From positions 11,038,391-11,102,390 of the forward strand of contig JAYGXS010000006.1 of NCBI GenBank assembly GCA_036362985.1: DNA of 64,000 nucleotides. Direction: 5' to 3'. Source of the stretch: Ligula intestinalis. Lineage: Eukaryota > Platyhelminthes > Cestoda > Diphyllobothriidea > Diphyllobothriidae. Every line of letters begins with the position of its first letter. The first letter of the stretch is position 1. The notes below the pieces were generated by a model that was given only the letters and a program-made list of their open reading frames with translations, did not search any database and was not told the origin of the DNA. The translations under genes and the position numbers were made by a program. Shown here in pieces: positions 12,883-25,926 of this stretch.

Positions 12883-12999
12883 GCGATTGAAAAGTGGGGT
12901 TGGCAAACGATCGTTTTTGGTCATTTATCGTCAGGCCCGTACATTACATGACGATGAATGACCGAAAACGGTCGTTTACCAAAACGATTTCTCAATCGT
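12883..12999. repeat. 117-bp fold-back element (MITE-like hairpin)
   Basis: The ends CGATTGA and TCAATCG are exact reverse complements. Inside, the left arm GGCAAACGATCGTTTTTGG then TCATTTATCGTCA pairs with the right arm TGACGATGAATGACC then GAAAACGGTCGTTTACC, almost without gaps. A short internal loop lies between the outer and inner stems, and a terminal loop of about 18 nt sits at 12933-12950. The total arm length is about 50 bp. It could be a palindromic MITE or the DNA of a long hairpin RNA. I see no clear target-site duplication. Confidence 0.75.
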
Positions 13000-13630
13000 A
13001 GAAATAGGAATTTCGCTAAAGACTTTCGAATAATATCCTTCCGCTCTTGAAGAGATATGTTTTAAACTTTCCTTCCATAGCATAACGTAAATTAATTTCA
13101 TGTCTTTATCTGTCGTACTCAACCGATATGAAACAACACCTAAGTGCGCCAAAAATTAATGCCCACTGCCCTTAATAAACTGAACTAATAGGGCAATTTT
13201 CTTATTTTTAAGGCTTTCGCAGGATTAAATATCCTCGGTGGATCAAACTTACGTGGCAAAGTATGTGCTTATCTTCAAATTTTGTCATGACCATCATACA
13301 ATTTTATAGACACACTGCAAGACGGCTTCATCAACAAAAACATGTAAAACAATCTTTGATTTCATCAGGAGCATCAGGACTGATACAAAATTGGAAAATT
13401 ATATTCCTTTCGTTGGAGATGTTTTTCAGCTAAGTGATAAGATATAGCACAGTTAGATATATACTGATGTTGCTTTAATAATTCAGTTATTTTTTGGAAA
13501 GCTTTTTTTATTCCTTTAATTTTTCATGCAGTCCCTTGGGACGACTATCCGCATTTTTGCATTTCCAGTCGCTCGAAAAAGCATGTTTTTGTTAATAGTA
13601 GGAATATATCTGGCAGTATGCTGTTTTTAC
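13000..13630. other. Gene-free AT-rich stretch
   Basis: No gene or repeat recognised. Confidence 0.55.
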
Positions 13631-14023
13631 GTTAATTAATACACGCTTATCAGTTGGTTTAGGTATTTAAGTAGTAATCAGTTAAATGGTGCAGCAATAT
13701 TGATTCAATTGCCTTAATTCTTTATTTAAATATTTTAAAACAGTCTTCCTGGACTTCGTATTGGATTGATTACCCAGCGTTTAGTTTGCACTTTGATTTT
13801 ATGAATGGCTCATTGCGGCATCAATGCGTATTCAGTGGTTTGCCATTTAAAATGCTTATTTAGGATACGCCGTCCATTGTCTTTAAACTCTTTCGCTTGT
13901 GTGCCCGTGTTCGTGTGTTCGTGTTCCTTATTCAACGGTTTATAGGAAGTGTGCGAGACTCCAGTCTATAAAGGTCTGCGAACGTTTTTGCAAATTCCCA
14001 CAGTGCAGTCCAGTGCTGCCTAT
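13631..14023 (+). repeat. Tandem duplication, unit 1
   Basis: Begins with GTTAATTAATACACG. Shared with unit 2 in order: CAGTCTTC.TGG, TTGATTCAATTGCCTT-like text, GGCTCATTGCGGC.TCAATGC, ATAGGAAGTGTG-like text, and TAAAGGTCTGCGAA followed by AATTCCCACAGTGCAG at the end. It is a diverged direct repeat of about 390 bp with no open frame. A decayed LTR-like or satellite unit are both possible. Confidence 0.7.
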
Positions 14024-14511
14024 GCATTAATTAATGCACGTTTAAAATTTGCAACAATTTCAATAAGGTAAATCATAAAAAAATTTAGCGAGTGTACACT
14101 TTCGGTAAATTCCTCTCAGGCATTCAATTTACAGGAAATGTTACTTGATGCGGCAATCTTGATTTAACTGCCTTCATGTCTTCAGTTAAATATTTTTGAA
14201 CAGTCTTCGTGGCCTTCCTATTGAATTGGCTACCTAATGTATAGTTTGTGCTTCACTTTTGCGAATGGCCCACTGCGGCGTCAATGCAACTTCAACTGGC
14301 CGGCATGTAAAATGCGTAAATAGGAGACGCTCTCCGTTTTATCTGAACTCTTACTCTTGCATAATGCCCTTGTTGGTAAATAAGTATACTTATAAATCCG
14401 TGTGTGGATTGATATGTTTCTTATTGGACGGCCTTTAGGAAATGTGGGTGACTATAGTCTATTAAGGTCTGCGAATTCTTATGCCAATTCCCACAGTGCA
14501 GGCTAGATTTA
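14024..14511 (+). repeat. Tandem duplication, unit 2
   Basis: Begins with CATTAATTAATGCACG, directly abutting unit 1. It carries the same landmarks with an extra 60-90 bp near its start (about 14060-14130) and a short insertion near 14370. It ends at AATTCCCACAGTGCAGG. Divergence from unit 1 is substantial, so the duplication is old. Confidence 0.7.
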
Positions 14512-14904
14512 AACAAGTCACCTTTTTATGCTGGGTTGACGTTGTTTGAGCTGCCTGATCGGCAGATTAACTTGAAAAAAAACGCTCACTTACCGGTCAC
14601 TGGGGGCTGCAGCATTGGCCAGAGGCCTTGTTTGGCCAGCAGCCAAGCAACGATTAGAGCCGTGGAGCACACAATTTAGCGCTCGCTTTTCTTGCGTTCG
14701 CAACGCTATTCGTCAGTGCAGTCCCAATCCCACCCCTGGAGGCTAATGGACGTCCACCCGCTCTCCTCTCGTTCCTCCTACGGACACATACTCAGTTGGA
14801 TTCTTAGGGGGAGGTGGAGGAGATAGCGTATTGCGTCAGGACGGCGGCAGCGCGCAATTAAGAAGACACGCAACTAAGTAACAAAGCGTGCAAACACGCT
14901 TTGT
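14512..14904. other. GC-rich block ending in a perfect hairpin
   Basis: A GC-rich patch (about 14590-14870) with no open frame of note and no match found elsewhere in the window. It closes with ACAAAGCGTG, loop CAAA, CACGCTTTGT at 14881-14904, a perfect 10-bp stem. It could be an unrecognised short element. Confidence 0.5.
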
Positions 14905-17423
14905 CGAAGCAGTGGCGGAAATTCTTAAAGCGGCTGCATGACCGATGTTTTGTGGTTTTACGAGTTAAATGCTACAGGCAATACAAGTTACCCATAGAGC
15001 TATTATACTGCCTACAATTTTCATTCCGGACTTAAAACTTCTTTACAATAATTTTGCACAGAGGCCTGACCGTAGGAGCGTTTATTGCCGTCTCGTCTCG
15101 ATTCAGACTTAGAGATTAACTAAGTGGCATTCAAGTACTACCTGTGCTACCCTCGTGTCCGTGACCATCAAATCATTATCCTTAGAAGATATGTATAAGC
15201 AGAATTCAGACGTTTGCTTATGCACTTAGTGCCTAGTAGTATTTAAGTCAAGTGAATGAGCAAGCAAGTAAACAAAATATTTTACATTATCGTAAAAATT
15301 GCTTACAGAGATCAATTTGGTTTTTCTGTACATATTCGGTTTGGTATTCATTTCGGTTTGTTTGGCATAGATAAACTGCGTTTCATCTGATTTTAATCTA
15401 GTTCTTAAATTTTACTTTACTTTTGTTAGTGTGATTTAAGTTTATATTACCATCAGTTAAGCAAGATTATTTTACTTCAGCAAACCTTCGTTTAGTTACA
15501 GTACTGCCTAAAATTCGTGTAATGTGCCGACATAGGAGAAAAATTGATACTCATTCGCTAGTCAGCCTTGATTAAGGTTGTAATATTGATAATCGTGTAG
15601 TCTATTCTGAGATAATTTCAATTAAGAAAGGATGCCGGCTTTTTGATGGACGTCGCTTTAACCGCTAACAAAACGCATGTACTGTTTAAAGAAGCCACTT
15701 ATTAAGTATAATTTTTTTATCGTTGATTTTGACTGTATTTATAAATTCGAATTAATTGTGTGGTAAATATACGTGAAAATAAAATTACTTATAAGCGTTT
15801 GGTAGGTATTTACACCTTCTTTACATTTTTTACTTAAGAAAAGGGTATCTTTTGGTTTGAAAAAAGTTTTTAAATTGTCGAATAATTCTTAATCCTACGG
15901 ACCGCTGCATTTAAATTTAAGGTTCAAAGACTGCGCACTGTATACTTCCTGTTTAAGGAAAAGTGCATTTTCGCATACGTTTTGAAAATAAAGCATATTG
16001 TTTTCATAAAATATGGCAACAGATGTGAAACATGCTGTATGCATTATAAACAGCATTAATCAATTGACTAATTTGATGTATTCTGAATGAGCATTCAACG
16101 ATCGTAAAGAAACTCATAATTTGAAACCTTTTTAAGGCCGAAAGAAACAGAAAGCTACCCTTTCTTTAAGTATAAAATTTAAAGAAGGCATTACTTGCTA
16201 CGAAACGAACACAATAAATTTTTCTCGTTTATGTTTTGCATAAGATCTAATTGAATTTATAAATGCAGTAAAAGACAAAAAGGCATACGACTTAAGTAGT
16301 CCCTTTTTACTGCATATCAATGTTTTTGGCGGCCTGAACGCAGCTCGTCAAAAAACGGGCATTCTATCGTGACTGAAACGACATAAGAATAGACTATACG
16401 ATAATCAGTTTTCCAACCTTACTCAATGCCAAGAACCGGCATACCATTTCGGCATGTAACAGGAATTCTAGGCCGTACTGTAGATTATTATATTTTTATT
16501 AGCAACCTTTCGTGTGCTTGAAAGTGAAGAAGGGCCATATTTTGTGGTATTAGTTTCGTCTCAAAAACTCGTATTTCTTTGAATAGTTCCACGATTTCTG
16601 CGGTCCCGCTACCTTTGAAAGTCCTACTTCCTATTGGTTGTCTCTCTCATTTTACATATCCCGCGCTTTTGTTGCCTACCTTTGTTCGCTTCATCATTTT
16701 ATTTGATTTTATACCGCTTGATACGCCCCACCCATAAACTACCTATTACAACGGCCTTCGTAAGAAAAAAGCCTTGCCTGATCCATATGAAGAATCTTTG
16801 CCGACATTGTGAACGAGAAATGCTTCTCACTGACAGCAAACAGATACCTTATCGAGTGCTTTAATAGGGCTGGTTAATTGAAACATTTCACAGTTTTTCT
16901 CCTAAAAACCAAAAATGACATTCCATTTTGAATTATGAGCCAGTCTTAGGAGTTTTTTCACTCTCTGCTATTCTTCCTCAGTTACACTGCTGGCTCGTGT
17001 AAACTGCGTGTGAGTTTATTACTTGAAACGAGCGAGTAGTCGTTTGAAATTGTGTTAACGACTTCTTTATAATGTTTGGCTTTGCGGATGCATTTCTTAA
17101 ATCCTATGTACCAAGAGGGAGTTCAAAGGCGTTTGCCTATATTTCCTTATATAAAATTGACTTGACTTGACATTTATGGTCATATTTTCTGGCAAACACC
17201 AAGAGTTGCAAATAACTGTGCGAAACAGTCAATATATCGCGACAGTTGAGCCGTCTGCCCATGTTAACCTAGCTCTTAAAATAAAAGCGTTGTGGTTTCG
17301 GTCAAACTGTGTGCTTGTGTTATTTATTGTTTTCCTAATGCCAGTATCTATTGGTACTAGACAAAAAATGGAAATCATCAAATCTGCCTACAAAAACAAG
17401 TATACGAATCCCGGGAGGCAGTT
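14905..17423. other. Gene-free AT-rich stretch
   Basis: No recognised gene or repeat. The open frame at 16634-16864 is hydrophobic and cysteine-rich in composition but has no recognisable domain. Confidence 0.55.
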
Positions 17424-17503
17424 CAGAAGAAGGCGATGCGACCACTGGGACAACAATTTTTTTTGCTGACGTTTCGAGTTCTGTCGAGAATCCTCATTCA
17501 GAG
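17424..17503 (-). mobile_element. PLE terminal end with hammerhead-like motif
   Basis: On the minus strand: CCTCTGAATG, then a 19-nt hairpin in which TTCT pairs with AGAA around CGAC (flanking GG pairs with TC/C), GAAAC, GTC, AGC, a T-rich spacer with TTGTTGTCCCAGTGG, and a CCTTCTTCTG tail at 17424. The hairpin bases differ from the ATCC/GGAT type while keeping complementarity. The CTGATGA box is altered to CTGAATG. Confidence 0.7.
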
Positions 17504-18179
17504 GTATCCGTAGAAAGTTGTGAGACATGCGCAGGTTGGGATGGCACATGCACAGATTGCAGGGTATTGATAATTCGTAGCGGTCATCCGCATGAGCATG
17601 ATAAAATGCATTGTACGGATGCGATGAAGAAAACGTTATGAGGATAATGACATTGTTAATGATGCTGTTTGTGGTTGTTTTTGGGCATTGATTAAAATGT
17701 AATTAAAACTGTTGACACATTTTTTTAAATTCGAATCACTCGTGTTTTAGTAACAGCCAACCTATTTGCTGCAAATACAATTGCATTTTCCTATTATTCA
17801 CAGCAAATTTATACCCGATTCGTAAAACTCACACTTTTTCAGTTCGTAGACCGTTTTGAATCAGCTTCCGGTCATTATCTCCACCGAAATAAAGAAAGAT
17901 AGGCATACGCCGCACGACAACCCATTTACAACAGTGTATCGTCAGGCCTTACTATGACCATGGGGAACACTTTCCGACTCTATTAATCATTTCAGTTTGC
18001 TTTGCAATTTCTGTATTAGGGGTCCCAACTGATGTCTTGTTATTAGCCAGCTGTTTGCGGAAAATTAAATAAAATAACAGATGGAGATGCACGGCATTTA
18101 GAAGCATCATGTGGTAAGCCCTGCTGACAGCTCAGCTCTTACACGGGTGCTCAGGTACACAACAGCTGGAATAAAACTG

Positions 18180-18640
18180 GAAAAATAATGTAAAGTTCTC
18201 TCAAAATGAACTGACTTTTGTTAGAAACGCTACACAGACCAGAACCGTGCACCATTCTATTGCACACACGAAAATACCACCTGCAGCGCAAACTGTCGTA
18301 CGAGTGTTCCTTTGTGTTTTCAAAGTAAAGGCATCTGGACCCTTTCAAACCTCCACATTTGTCTACAAAATACGTTGCAACGATGGAGACTGCGATTTAG
18401 TTGGAGAAACAGAGCGACAATTCCAGACCTGCCTATAGGAACACAAAGTGGTAGCCCGGAAACTAGACTTTATCACACAGATTGCAACAAATATCAGAGA
18501 GTCTGGCCACGATTTCGATATGCAAGGAACGACGATCATAGGCCTAGGAGCCTCAAAAGATGAAAGGTTGACGCCAACTCTGTCAACAAGAATCTGGACC
18601 ACCCTGTGGCCAAAAAGTAATACGTCATTAGATAAGTAAA
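18180..18640 (+). pseudogene. Penelope-like element GIY-YIG endonuclease remnant
   Basis: Translating from about 18350 gives FVYKIRCNDGDCDLVGETER, then QFQTCL, an in-frame TAG at about 18437, EHKVVARKLDF, and ITQIATNIRESGHDFDMQG followed by TTIIGLG. This matches the PLE pattern VYKI.C...C..YVGET..QL..RL.EH...V...D......H....GH.F. The YIG tyrosine is replaced by L, and the catalytic arginine position reads C, so it is dead apart from the stop. Reading frame decays into low-identity text after 18560. A PLE terminal end follows at 18841-18965. Confidence 0.75.
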
Positions 18641-18840
18641 GAACAGGACGCAGTCAAACCGAAGTCAGGACTTGAAGACGAAAACGGGCCTTGGACGAAA
18701 CCACCGGAAGAGGGATCAGGATTACAGCATCCTCTAACGTGGGCACGAAGCAGAACACCAACTGCTGTCACACCAAGCTTAAATCCACGCGCATGGCCAA
18801 CCAGCGAACGGAGAAAAATTGATCAACCCGAGGCTAACAC

Positions 18841-18965
18841 GTACAGCCGCAAAGTTTAAGGTACTGATACATTATTTGCCCCGACAAAGGACAGCCACCC
18901 AAGCTGTACGAAATGTCAGAAGATCTACAAATGTATTCTAATGAACAGAAGATGAACTTATATTA
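18841..18965 (+). mobile_element. PLE terminal end, divergent subtype
   Basis: Matches 61594-61730 over about 120 bp: ACAGCCGCAAA.TTTAA, CGACAAAGG, AAATGTCAGAAGATCTACAA, and AACAGAAGATGAACTT. A hairpin ACAGC, CACCCAA, GCTGT precedes ACGAAATGTCAG, in the position of the stem II and GAAAC-GTC boxes of the other ends. The CTGATGA box is not recognisable at the correct place. It is downstream of the plus-strand GIY-YIG remnant, as expected. Confidence 0.65.
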
Positions 18966-21900
18966 AGCTTTATGGCTAACAAGTAGTCAAGATGGACTAC
19001 AGCATATGTATGTACTAAGAAGTGAATCATTTGCAAAAATGGACAGAGACTGAGTGAGTTGCCGGTTTTGTGGTAATGCATGTCTTGAGTCTATTTGGCA
19101 AAATCTCGTGTGAGGAACATGAACGTTGGGTCGGATCTCACGTGAGGACTGACGATCGTATTCCTGCCGCCTCTTTCTGTTAAACAATTGACAGCCAAAA
19201 AACTGAGGAACGAACTGTCGCGTCTTCTGCTAGGTTAATTTAAGAATGTATAGCTCTAATGTCACACCATGTTAGTTCACCGCATGGCCTAGATGGACAT
19301 GCCGAGATAGCCTGACTTCGGTTGATACCATATCGTGGTTTTTTACGTCATGACACACCGCCCTTATTTGCAGCCAGCTGGCACTTTGGAAAGGGAATAG
19401 TTAAAAGGGTATATTGGTTGCCGATTTAAAGGCTTTTTTTTCACAGAAAACCGCAAACTTCACTCTAAAAATATATTGGAGAGTTTCCAGGCATGGCTCA
19501 AAATGCTGCAAACTAACAGGTTAGATTATCATACCTACTTCTAATGGTGGTCTTATGGCACTCTCTGTCTCGCCTAAGTGAAAGGAGAACATTTTTTTTA
19601 ATAAAAACTCATAAATGCATTCAGGCTAGTTCATACGCGACAGGCGAAAATGCGTCGCTTGGTCTTGGAAGCCACTGCACTACTTTCGTCTTCCTAACGG
19701 ACATGCTGTACTGGAAAGGCGAAGTGCTTTATAGGTTGCGCAGTTTGGCATTCATATAAACAGCTTCACGTGCAAGCACGTATTTATTTGGGAATCGGAA
19801 TGCTTGTGCGACCTATGTTTACATTAGGTTGCAATGATGATGGCTATGGTGATGATGATGATGAAGCAGCCTTTCTTAACCTTGGCAATCCTGTACGCTG
19901 CATTGAAAAGAACAGCAATTGTTTACGGCCAAATTTGAGTGAATCGCCAGTTTCAAAAAGCCCATCATTATATTACGCTTTGATTGGTAATATTTCCCAG
20001 AAAATCAAGCGAAGTTTGCGCTACACCGTAAAAAAGGGCTGCAAAGCAGCCGATTTTGGCTTCCTCATTCATACTTAAAGACTTTCAATTCAACGGGCAA
20101 AGGATTTGCTGCTTTTGCAAGCCACCCCAAAATGTGTGTATAAATTTACTTTCACTGACGCATGCAAGACAATTGGGCGTATACGAAGTTATCTAGCGGC
20201 CGAGCATGCTAACAACTTGCCTAGATGGCCATACAAGCAAAAATATTGAGTACCACGGTCTTCGATTATTAAATCTGCTAAACGGTGTTCGCTTTATTGA
20301 TCTCAAAACAGCCGTTCAAATATTTGTATAGGCCAGAACAAATCTTAATTTGCACTGCTTGGAAGAAGCTTACATAGGGCATGCAGATAGACGATGTGGT
20401 CAATTACTCTGGTTAATGGGCACCTAGATATAATAACGACTTCGGTTCAATTTCTCCCCCCCCCTCTCCTTCGTATTGTACGCTGAGTTCATCTAGTGTC
20501 CGTCATCCAATCATTATTTGCAGTGAACTATGACTCTTGCTGTTATACATTGACATTCTGTGACTATTCAAGGATAAAATAAGTCCGTAAATGTAAGTTA
20601 CCTAGCGAGATTTGTGAAGAGGCGTCTAGGTGAATGATACAAAAGAATTTGAAATGACGCGTTGCGAACTATATCATGAAACCAAAAACGACAGTATCGC
20701 TGTTCGAAGGAAAAGGAGGATTTAATTATCAGCTCCACATCTGGGTTTCGTTAAGTCCTACCCGATTTTGTATATTTAAATATTTCTGACTACAAATATT
20801 TGCATGGATAGAAGGTGAAGAAGTAGGTACAAATTATGGTCATCATCATTCGTTGAGACTAATCATTTGGCTACGCACTGTCACTGCTTGGGTTTGATAC
20901 TTCCTTAATCGTCACCGCCTTTACTACATAGCACTTCTGTAGATATTCGTTAAATTTACATTTATGCAGCATCGTTATTGCTGATGTAAGGTCTGCATTT
21001 TCATAGAACGTGAAAACGGTACTGGATTTCTAATGGATTACATATATAGTTACGGTTAAATGTGAAACGCATTGAAAGACCACCATTACAGAATCGTCCA
21101 GTTTGAGAGCTCAATTGTAATTTCATATATAATGCTACCTAAGTTTATTCAACTGGGTTGTCTTTCAGTACTTCCATTCTTTGCAGTTATACTTTACGCA
21201 GGAATACCGCTTTGTTTAGGATTTATCCACTTTTCTTCATTCTAAAAGCATTCAGCATTGGAGGTGCTATTTTTCATTGGCAGGAATTAAACTACATTTT
21301 CTTTATCAGATCTGTCCAATTTTTTTCCCATAACGGTTGTTTCGCTATGCAGATTGTGTTTTTGACAACGCAGGCATCCGCTCATGTAAACGTGTTCATT
21401 CGATAGGCGGACTACCAATTGCAGTGACATCCTGCATAAATTTGCCATTACGCGGTTATGGTACATATTCCTGTAGGGCATTTGATCTCTATGCATCTAT
21501 TCATGCTGTAATGAACATGATGCGGTACAGAATGTAACCTTACTCAGAAAATTCGACTAAAGACACTGCAATAATATTTTATGTGCATAAGCCTTTTGCA
21601 CATTTTTTTTTTCGTCTACTTCTGTCTGAAAACATTGTTTTGCATAAAACAAGTAACAAATTGATTTTTTTAATTTTTAAAAATATGAATTCAAACTAAA
21701 AGATACCTTTACATTAAGGCAAAGTTACACGCTATTTCCTGTCCCGGGTAAAGGAAGTATAAGATGCAGTTGTTTAGCAACAAAGTAAACTTCAGCGCAC
21801 CTCACGTGAAAAGCCTTCCTTTATTAGCGGCAGAATTCGATAGTATCTGGAGGGTTTGGCAGATTTTAGTAATTCAAGTGGGTCAGTTGAAAAATGCGAT

Positions 21901-24314
21901 ATGCTCACAGGCTTTACTTTCAGCAGCTTTATAGGTAACTCTTTCGGCATTTGATCAATTAAATCATCTTCCTTACAATTTAGGAAAGTGTTATTTTATG
22001 TATTTAGTTGCCTCAAAAACTTAAGCAAACGCTTAACCTTTCTGATTGAAAAAAACAAGTAGCAGATAGCGTGTACGTATAGCTACACATAGTGAAGTCA
22101 ACTTTTCAAGGAGATTTTGACTAAAATTGAACTAAATTTAAATCTGTTCTACGAAGAAGGCTGCCACTGGGATCTGCCATCAATAAAAATATCGCTCAAA
22201 TGCCGCTTGGGAACTGACGCAGTAGACTGAAGCAAATACTCTGGTGTAAGAGTTTTGTGGAGCCATCTAACCCTAAGCATCTGTGACGACGAATGGCAAG
22301 TCTATCCTTTCAAGAGACAACTGCCACTGAGTGCCCTATGTAGTGGATCCAGCCGTTGTGACTGGCTTTTTGGAGTATGCTGCACAAAGGCGGATGTGTG
22401 TAGTACTAATGCAACGGCCGATCAAAGCCAAAATAACTGGAGTTGGACGCAGGCATAGCAGCTGACGAAGATAAGCATATTACTGGTGCGGGTCACACCC
22501 ATGAAACTGTCGTTGCTTTGGGTTAGCCCTATCACAATTGGGGCGGTTTTGCTCTCATATGAGTGAGATAACCAGCAAATGTACGTAAGACCAGCGCAAT
22601 TGTAATTCCATCTCCCGTTTATTTCGGCCACTTAAAACGTCCACGAGTAGAATACTTGTGGCAGGAAGCCCTTATAGTCTTTTTTCATTCTGCATTCCTA
22701 GTGGGCTAGGAGTATAGTTATATACAGGCTTCAATTGGCTGATAATTCGTCCCTAGGTCGGCTTCTTTCTCTGAGCACAAGAGATTTGTCGTTTCTGACC
22801 ATGCGAAATGACTACTGTCAGTCAAAATGCGGTACTTTTTCTTTGTGTGGGCTTAGTGATTAGTCACTTGAGAGGCGCATGGGCATATATTGCGTTGCTT
22901 ATTTGCTTGATTATCAAAGAAGTGGCTAATTTAAATTAAGGTTTCCTTTTAAAGATTATATAGGCGTAGACTGACAGTTTAAACGAATATCTGAGTGATT
23001 TCTATCAGTCACAGCGGCATTTTTTACTGCTTTCCAGTTATTTTTTGGGCTTTAATTTCAAATGATTTTTGTTATTTTTAAACGAATCTTCCGAAAGCTC
23101 TCTTCAGCTGCCTGTTTTACCTATGTTTTAAGTGGCACTGTGAAACAATTTTCTGATCGCCCCTTTAGTGATGTCGCTTATCCTCTCCTCTCTGAAATAG
23201 TGGCCGTGAAGTCTTCCGGTACTATGAGCCTAAGCTTTCATTATACGTCTTGCCATGCATTGTCATATCAGCACTTTATACTCCCATTCTTAGTACGCTA
23301 CCCCACTTTTGAAGGAACAGAAAATCAGGAGTTGCAATCCGACCTGTCTGCGCAACCGATATGCATATCGCGTGAAATTTTAGAGTTTGCGTATTATAAG
23401 ACCTTTTACCGTACCTTATCCATTGCTCACCGTGAATGAAACCATTTTTGCTGAAAAATTACCTTCAAAGTAAAGTATTTTTCGTTCTCGAAATAAATGT
23501 GTCGTAGACAGCAACACGCTGCCAGTAATGTACATAGGGGGTCACACTATACACCGTTCTGATAGCATCACCACAAACCAGACCATCTACCAAAAAGAAC
23601 GTTACGTTTGCCATATTTACAAGCATGATTTTGTACTGCAACTGTCTGTCATTAAAACTACGCGCCTTGAACGCCTAACCTTCCTATTAACTGTCATAAC
23701 TGATGCGAAAAGTCGAACTAATCATGTGCTTCTTCTTCTTTTCCGTGCCGCTTAGTTTCTGGAACGCACTTCCTTGTTATTGTAAAAACGTTTTCTGTCT
23801 AAAACAAAAAATATTCTTATCGTCGTGAAGAGCCTCTCCATGAAAATAAGTTGCCAGCCTTGACAAAATGGACACGGAAGACTATAAAATGTAGGCTTGA
23901 TAATTCCCTTGAAAAAAAACTTAAAAAACCCCTACATGCTTTATCTTTAATTTTTTTCAAACTATCCTTGAAAGGCCGATTATATCGCACCTAATAACTT
24001 GCTGACGGGTGACATTTATTCAGTAAACATAGCCTTCTATAAAGCGTCCTGCAAAATATTTTCTTAAAATTCGCATTCGTCCAAAATCTATTCCGTAAGC
24101 ACATATTTCACCTTCCTTTGCGTGCGCATCTTGTCAAGTCCACATTTCTTCTGCTTGGGAAGGACAGCTGGCTTTTGTCCATGCCACAAAAATTACTTAC
24201 AGAACATGAAAAAAGGCTGTGGGGCTGTATAGGGTGCCGACGCCGACTACTTCAAAACGCCTTGTTTACTACTGCGAATTGCAGGTCGAAAAAAATTAGC
24301 GCTGCATACTGAAT
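18966..24314. other. Long gene-free stretch
   Basis: No recognised gene. A (GAT)n tract lies at 19850-19863 and a C10 run near 20457-20466. The 125-codon frame at 23062-23439 is the longest here; it shows no domain. The sequence near 22148-22205 has weak similarity to the tail of the PLE ends in minus orientation but lacks the core. Confidence 0.55.
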
Positions 24315-24344
24315 GGGGTGAGGGGGGATGGGGGGCAACGGGGG
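24315..24344 (+). other. G-quadruplex motif
   Basis: Four G runs of 4, 6, 6 and 5 separated by TGA, AT and CAAC. This meets the usual G4 rule with very short loops. It begins a GC-rich patch extending to about 24560. Confidence 0.85.
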
Positions 24345-24559
24345 CTTGGCTACTGAGCTTGAAGGCGTCACCCACCTTGACAGCGGTACACATGGGGGAT
24401 GGAGGACCTGCAGGCAAACAAACGACATCTTCAGAGTCAACGAGGGCTGGACCGGCTGTCAGCCAGCAAGATATCTGTGTGCGTAAACTTTATCTGTGTA
24501 CGCACAGACGCTTGACACCGTGTGACTGCCTACAGCCTCCGGGGCACAGCTGGTCAAAT

Positions 24560-25926
24560 TGACTTCTCTAAAGTACAGTCCATGATGACTGGCCTTCTTT
24601 AGAGTTAAAATGCACACTTTAGGTGCCGTTAAAACTGTCAGGACTGTTGTACGTGGGCTTTTTTTATTCAGTCAAGAGGGGTATTGATGATTATATGCCA
24701 GCTTTTAGGAAAAAATAAGAAGAATAAGCCGTGGACATAGAATAGAGGGGAAGGGACAAGTTTGAACGACAGTCTGTCATTTTATAACAAACAAGTTCAT
24801 TTCAAATGCTGCCTATGACAGTATCGCAAGCGCGTTATCCAAATTGTCATTGCGTGCGCAATAACCTCAAGAAAGTTAAAAGTGCGCAGGAGTATACAGC
24901 CCTGGTGGCAGTCTGCGCGGCCAAAAAGAAGCGGGCTTTAAATGCGCATATGCACGGGCTAGGATATCTCCGTGTTCGAGGGGGGGGGAGAGACGACCTG
25001 CATTCGTTAATCCCGCTTTAATGTCAAAACCAAAACATTTTATGCCATTCCCACTGGAAGGGTGCCAAGAAACTGACGTGTCTGCGCTAATTCGTAAAAA
25101 AACTGAATAATATAATGTTTTGGTTATGTTTACCGGTGGTGAGTCCCATTTAAATATCTGTATGTAGTAGTTGTCGAGTCAGGCTTTTAGGAGAATTTGG
25201 AGGGATTTGCAAACGGGAAAGTTGGGTAGAGCCCTATATATGTGCAAAAATAATCGTCGCTGTACGAACACGACTTCATGCAGCTATATATCTCAGGAAA
25301 TTTTAGTTGACAAAGTTGAGAGGCCCGTAATGATAAATTAACAAAGAGAAATGGCTCGCTGCTGTTCATTTATTGTTGAGCTGAGCCGTTGCAATATTTA
25401 TTAACCTCGACGTTTACATGGCGTAAAGACGCAGGACTAAATGGAAAAGCAAACAAATTTACCTGACGACTTCGTGTTTACCCATCACTTCCCTTGTCAT
25501 ATTAGATTGCTCCTGTATTCTTCATATGGCTAGGCTCCACTAAAAGGAAACTTCTGATGTTAACGCTGGTTTTTTTGCAAAATATGAGCAGTTTAACCTG
25601 CAGTTAATACTTTTATTCTCGTCGGTAGCAACCAAAAGTTAATGACGACTAGCGTTGAAAAAGAAGTCAATGGAGACCAAAGTTAATATTTCTGGTTAGA
25701 ATAACGTCAACGGACAGGAAGTATTCCAGCCTCTCAATGACAGAGTACCAATAATTCTGTGCTACAGGTATGGTTGAACTGCATACCAGGGGTGTACGCA
25801 TTCTCTTATCCTAATTTTACCGCCTGAGATGACTGGAGGCCTCAACCAAAACAAAAACCGAACAACGAATCTTTCGGCACCAACCCTTTTCCAATTTAAA
25901 CGCAGGTCTGAACTGTAGTCCTATAG
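24560..25926. other. Gene-free stretch
   Basis: No recognised gene. A G9-10 run sits at about 24980-24989. Confidence 0.55.

Noticed and set aside
22148..22205. Possible further PLE end (GAAGAAGGC...CCACTGGGA)
   Set aside because: Similar only to the tail of 17424-17450. The GAAAC box and hairpin are absent.
23062..23439. 125-codon frame
   Set aside because: No recognisable motif and no context.
23700..23745. CTGATGCGAAAAGTCG followed by CTTCTTCTTCTT, considered as a hammerhead-like end
   Set aside because: There is no stem II and the spacing does not fit.
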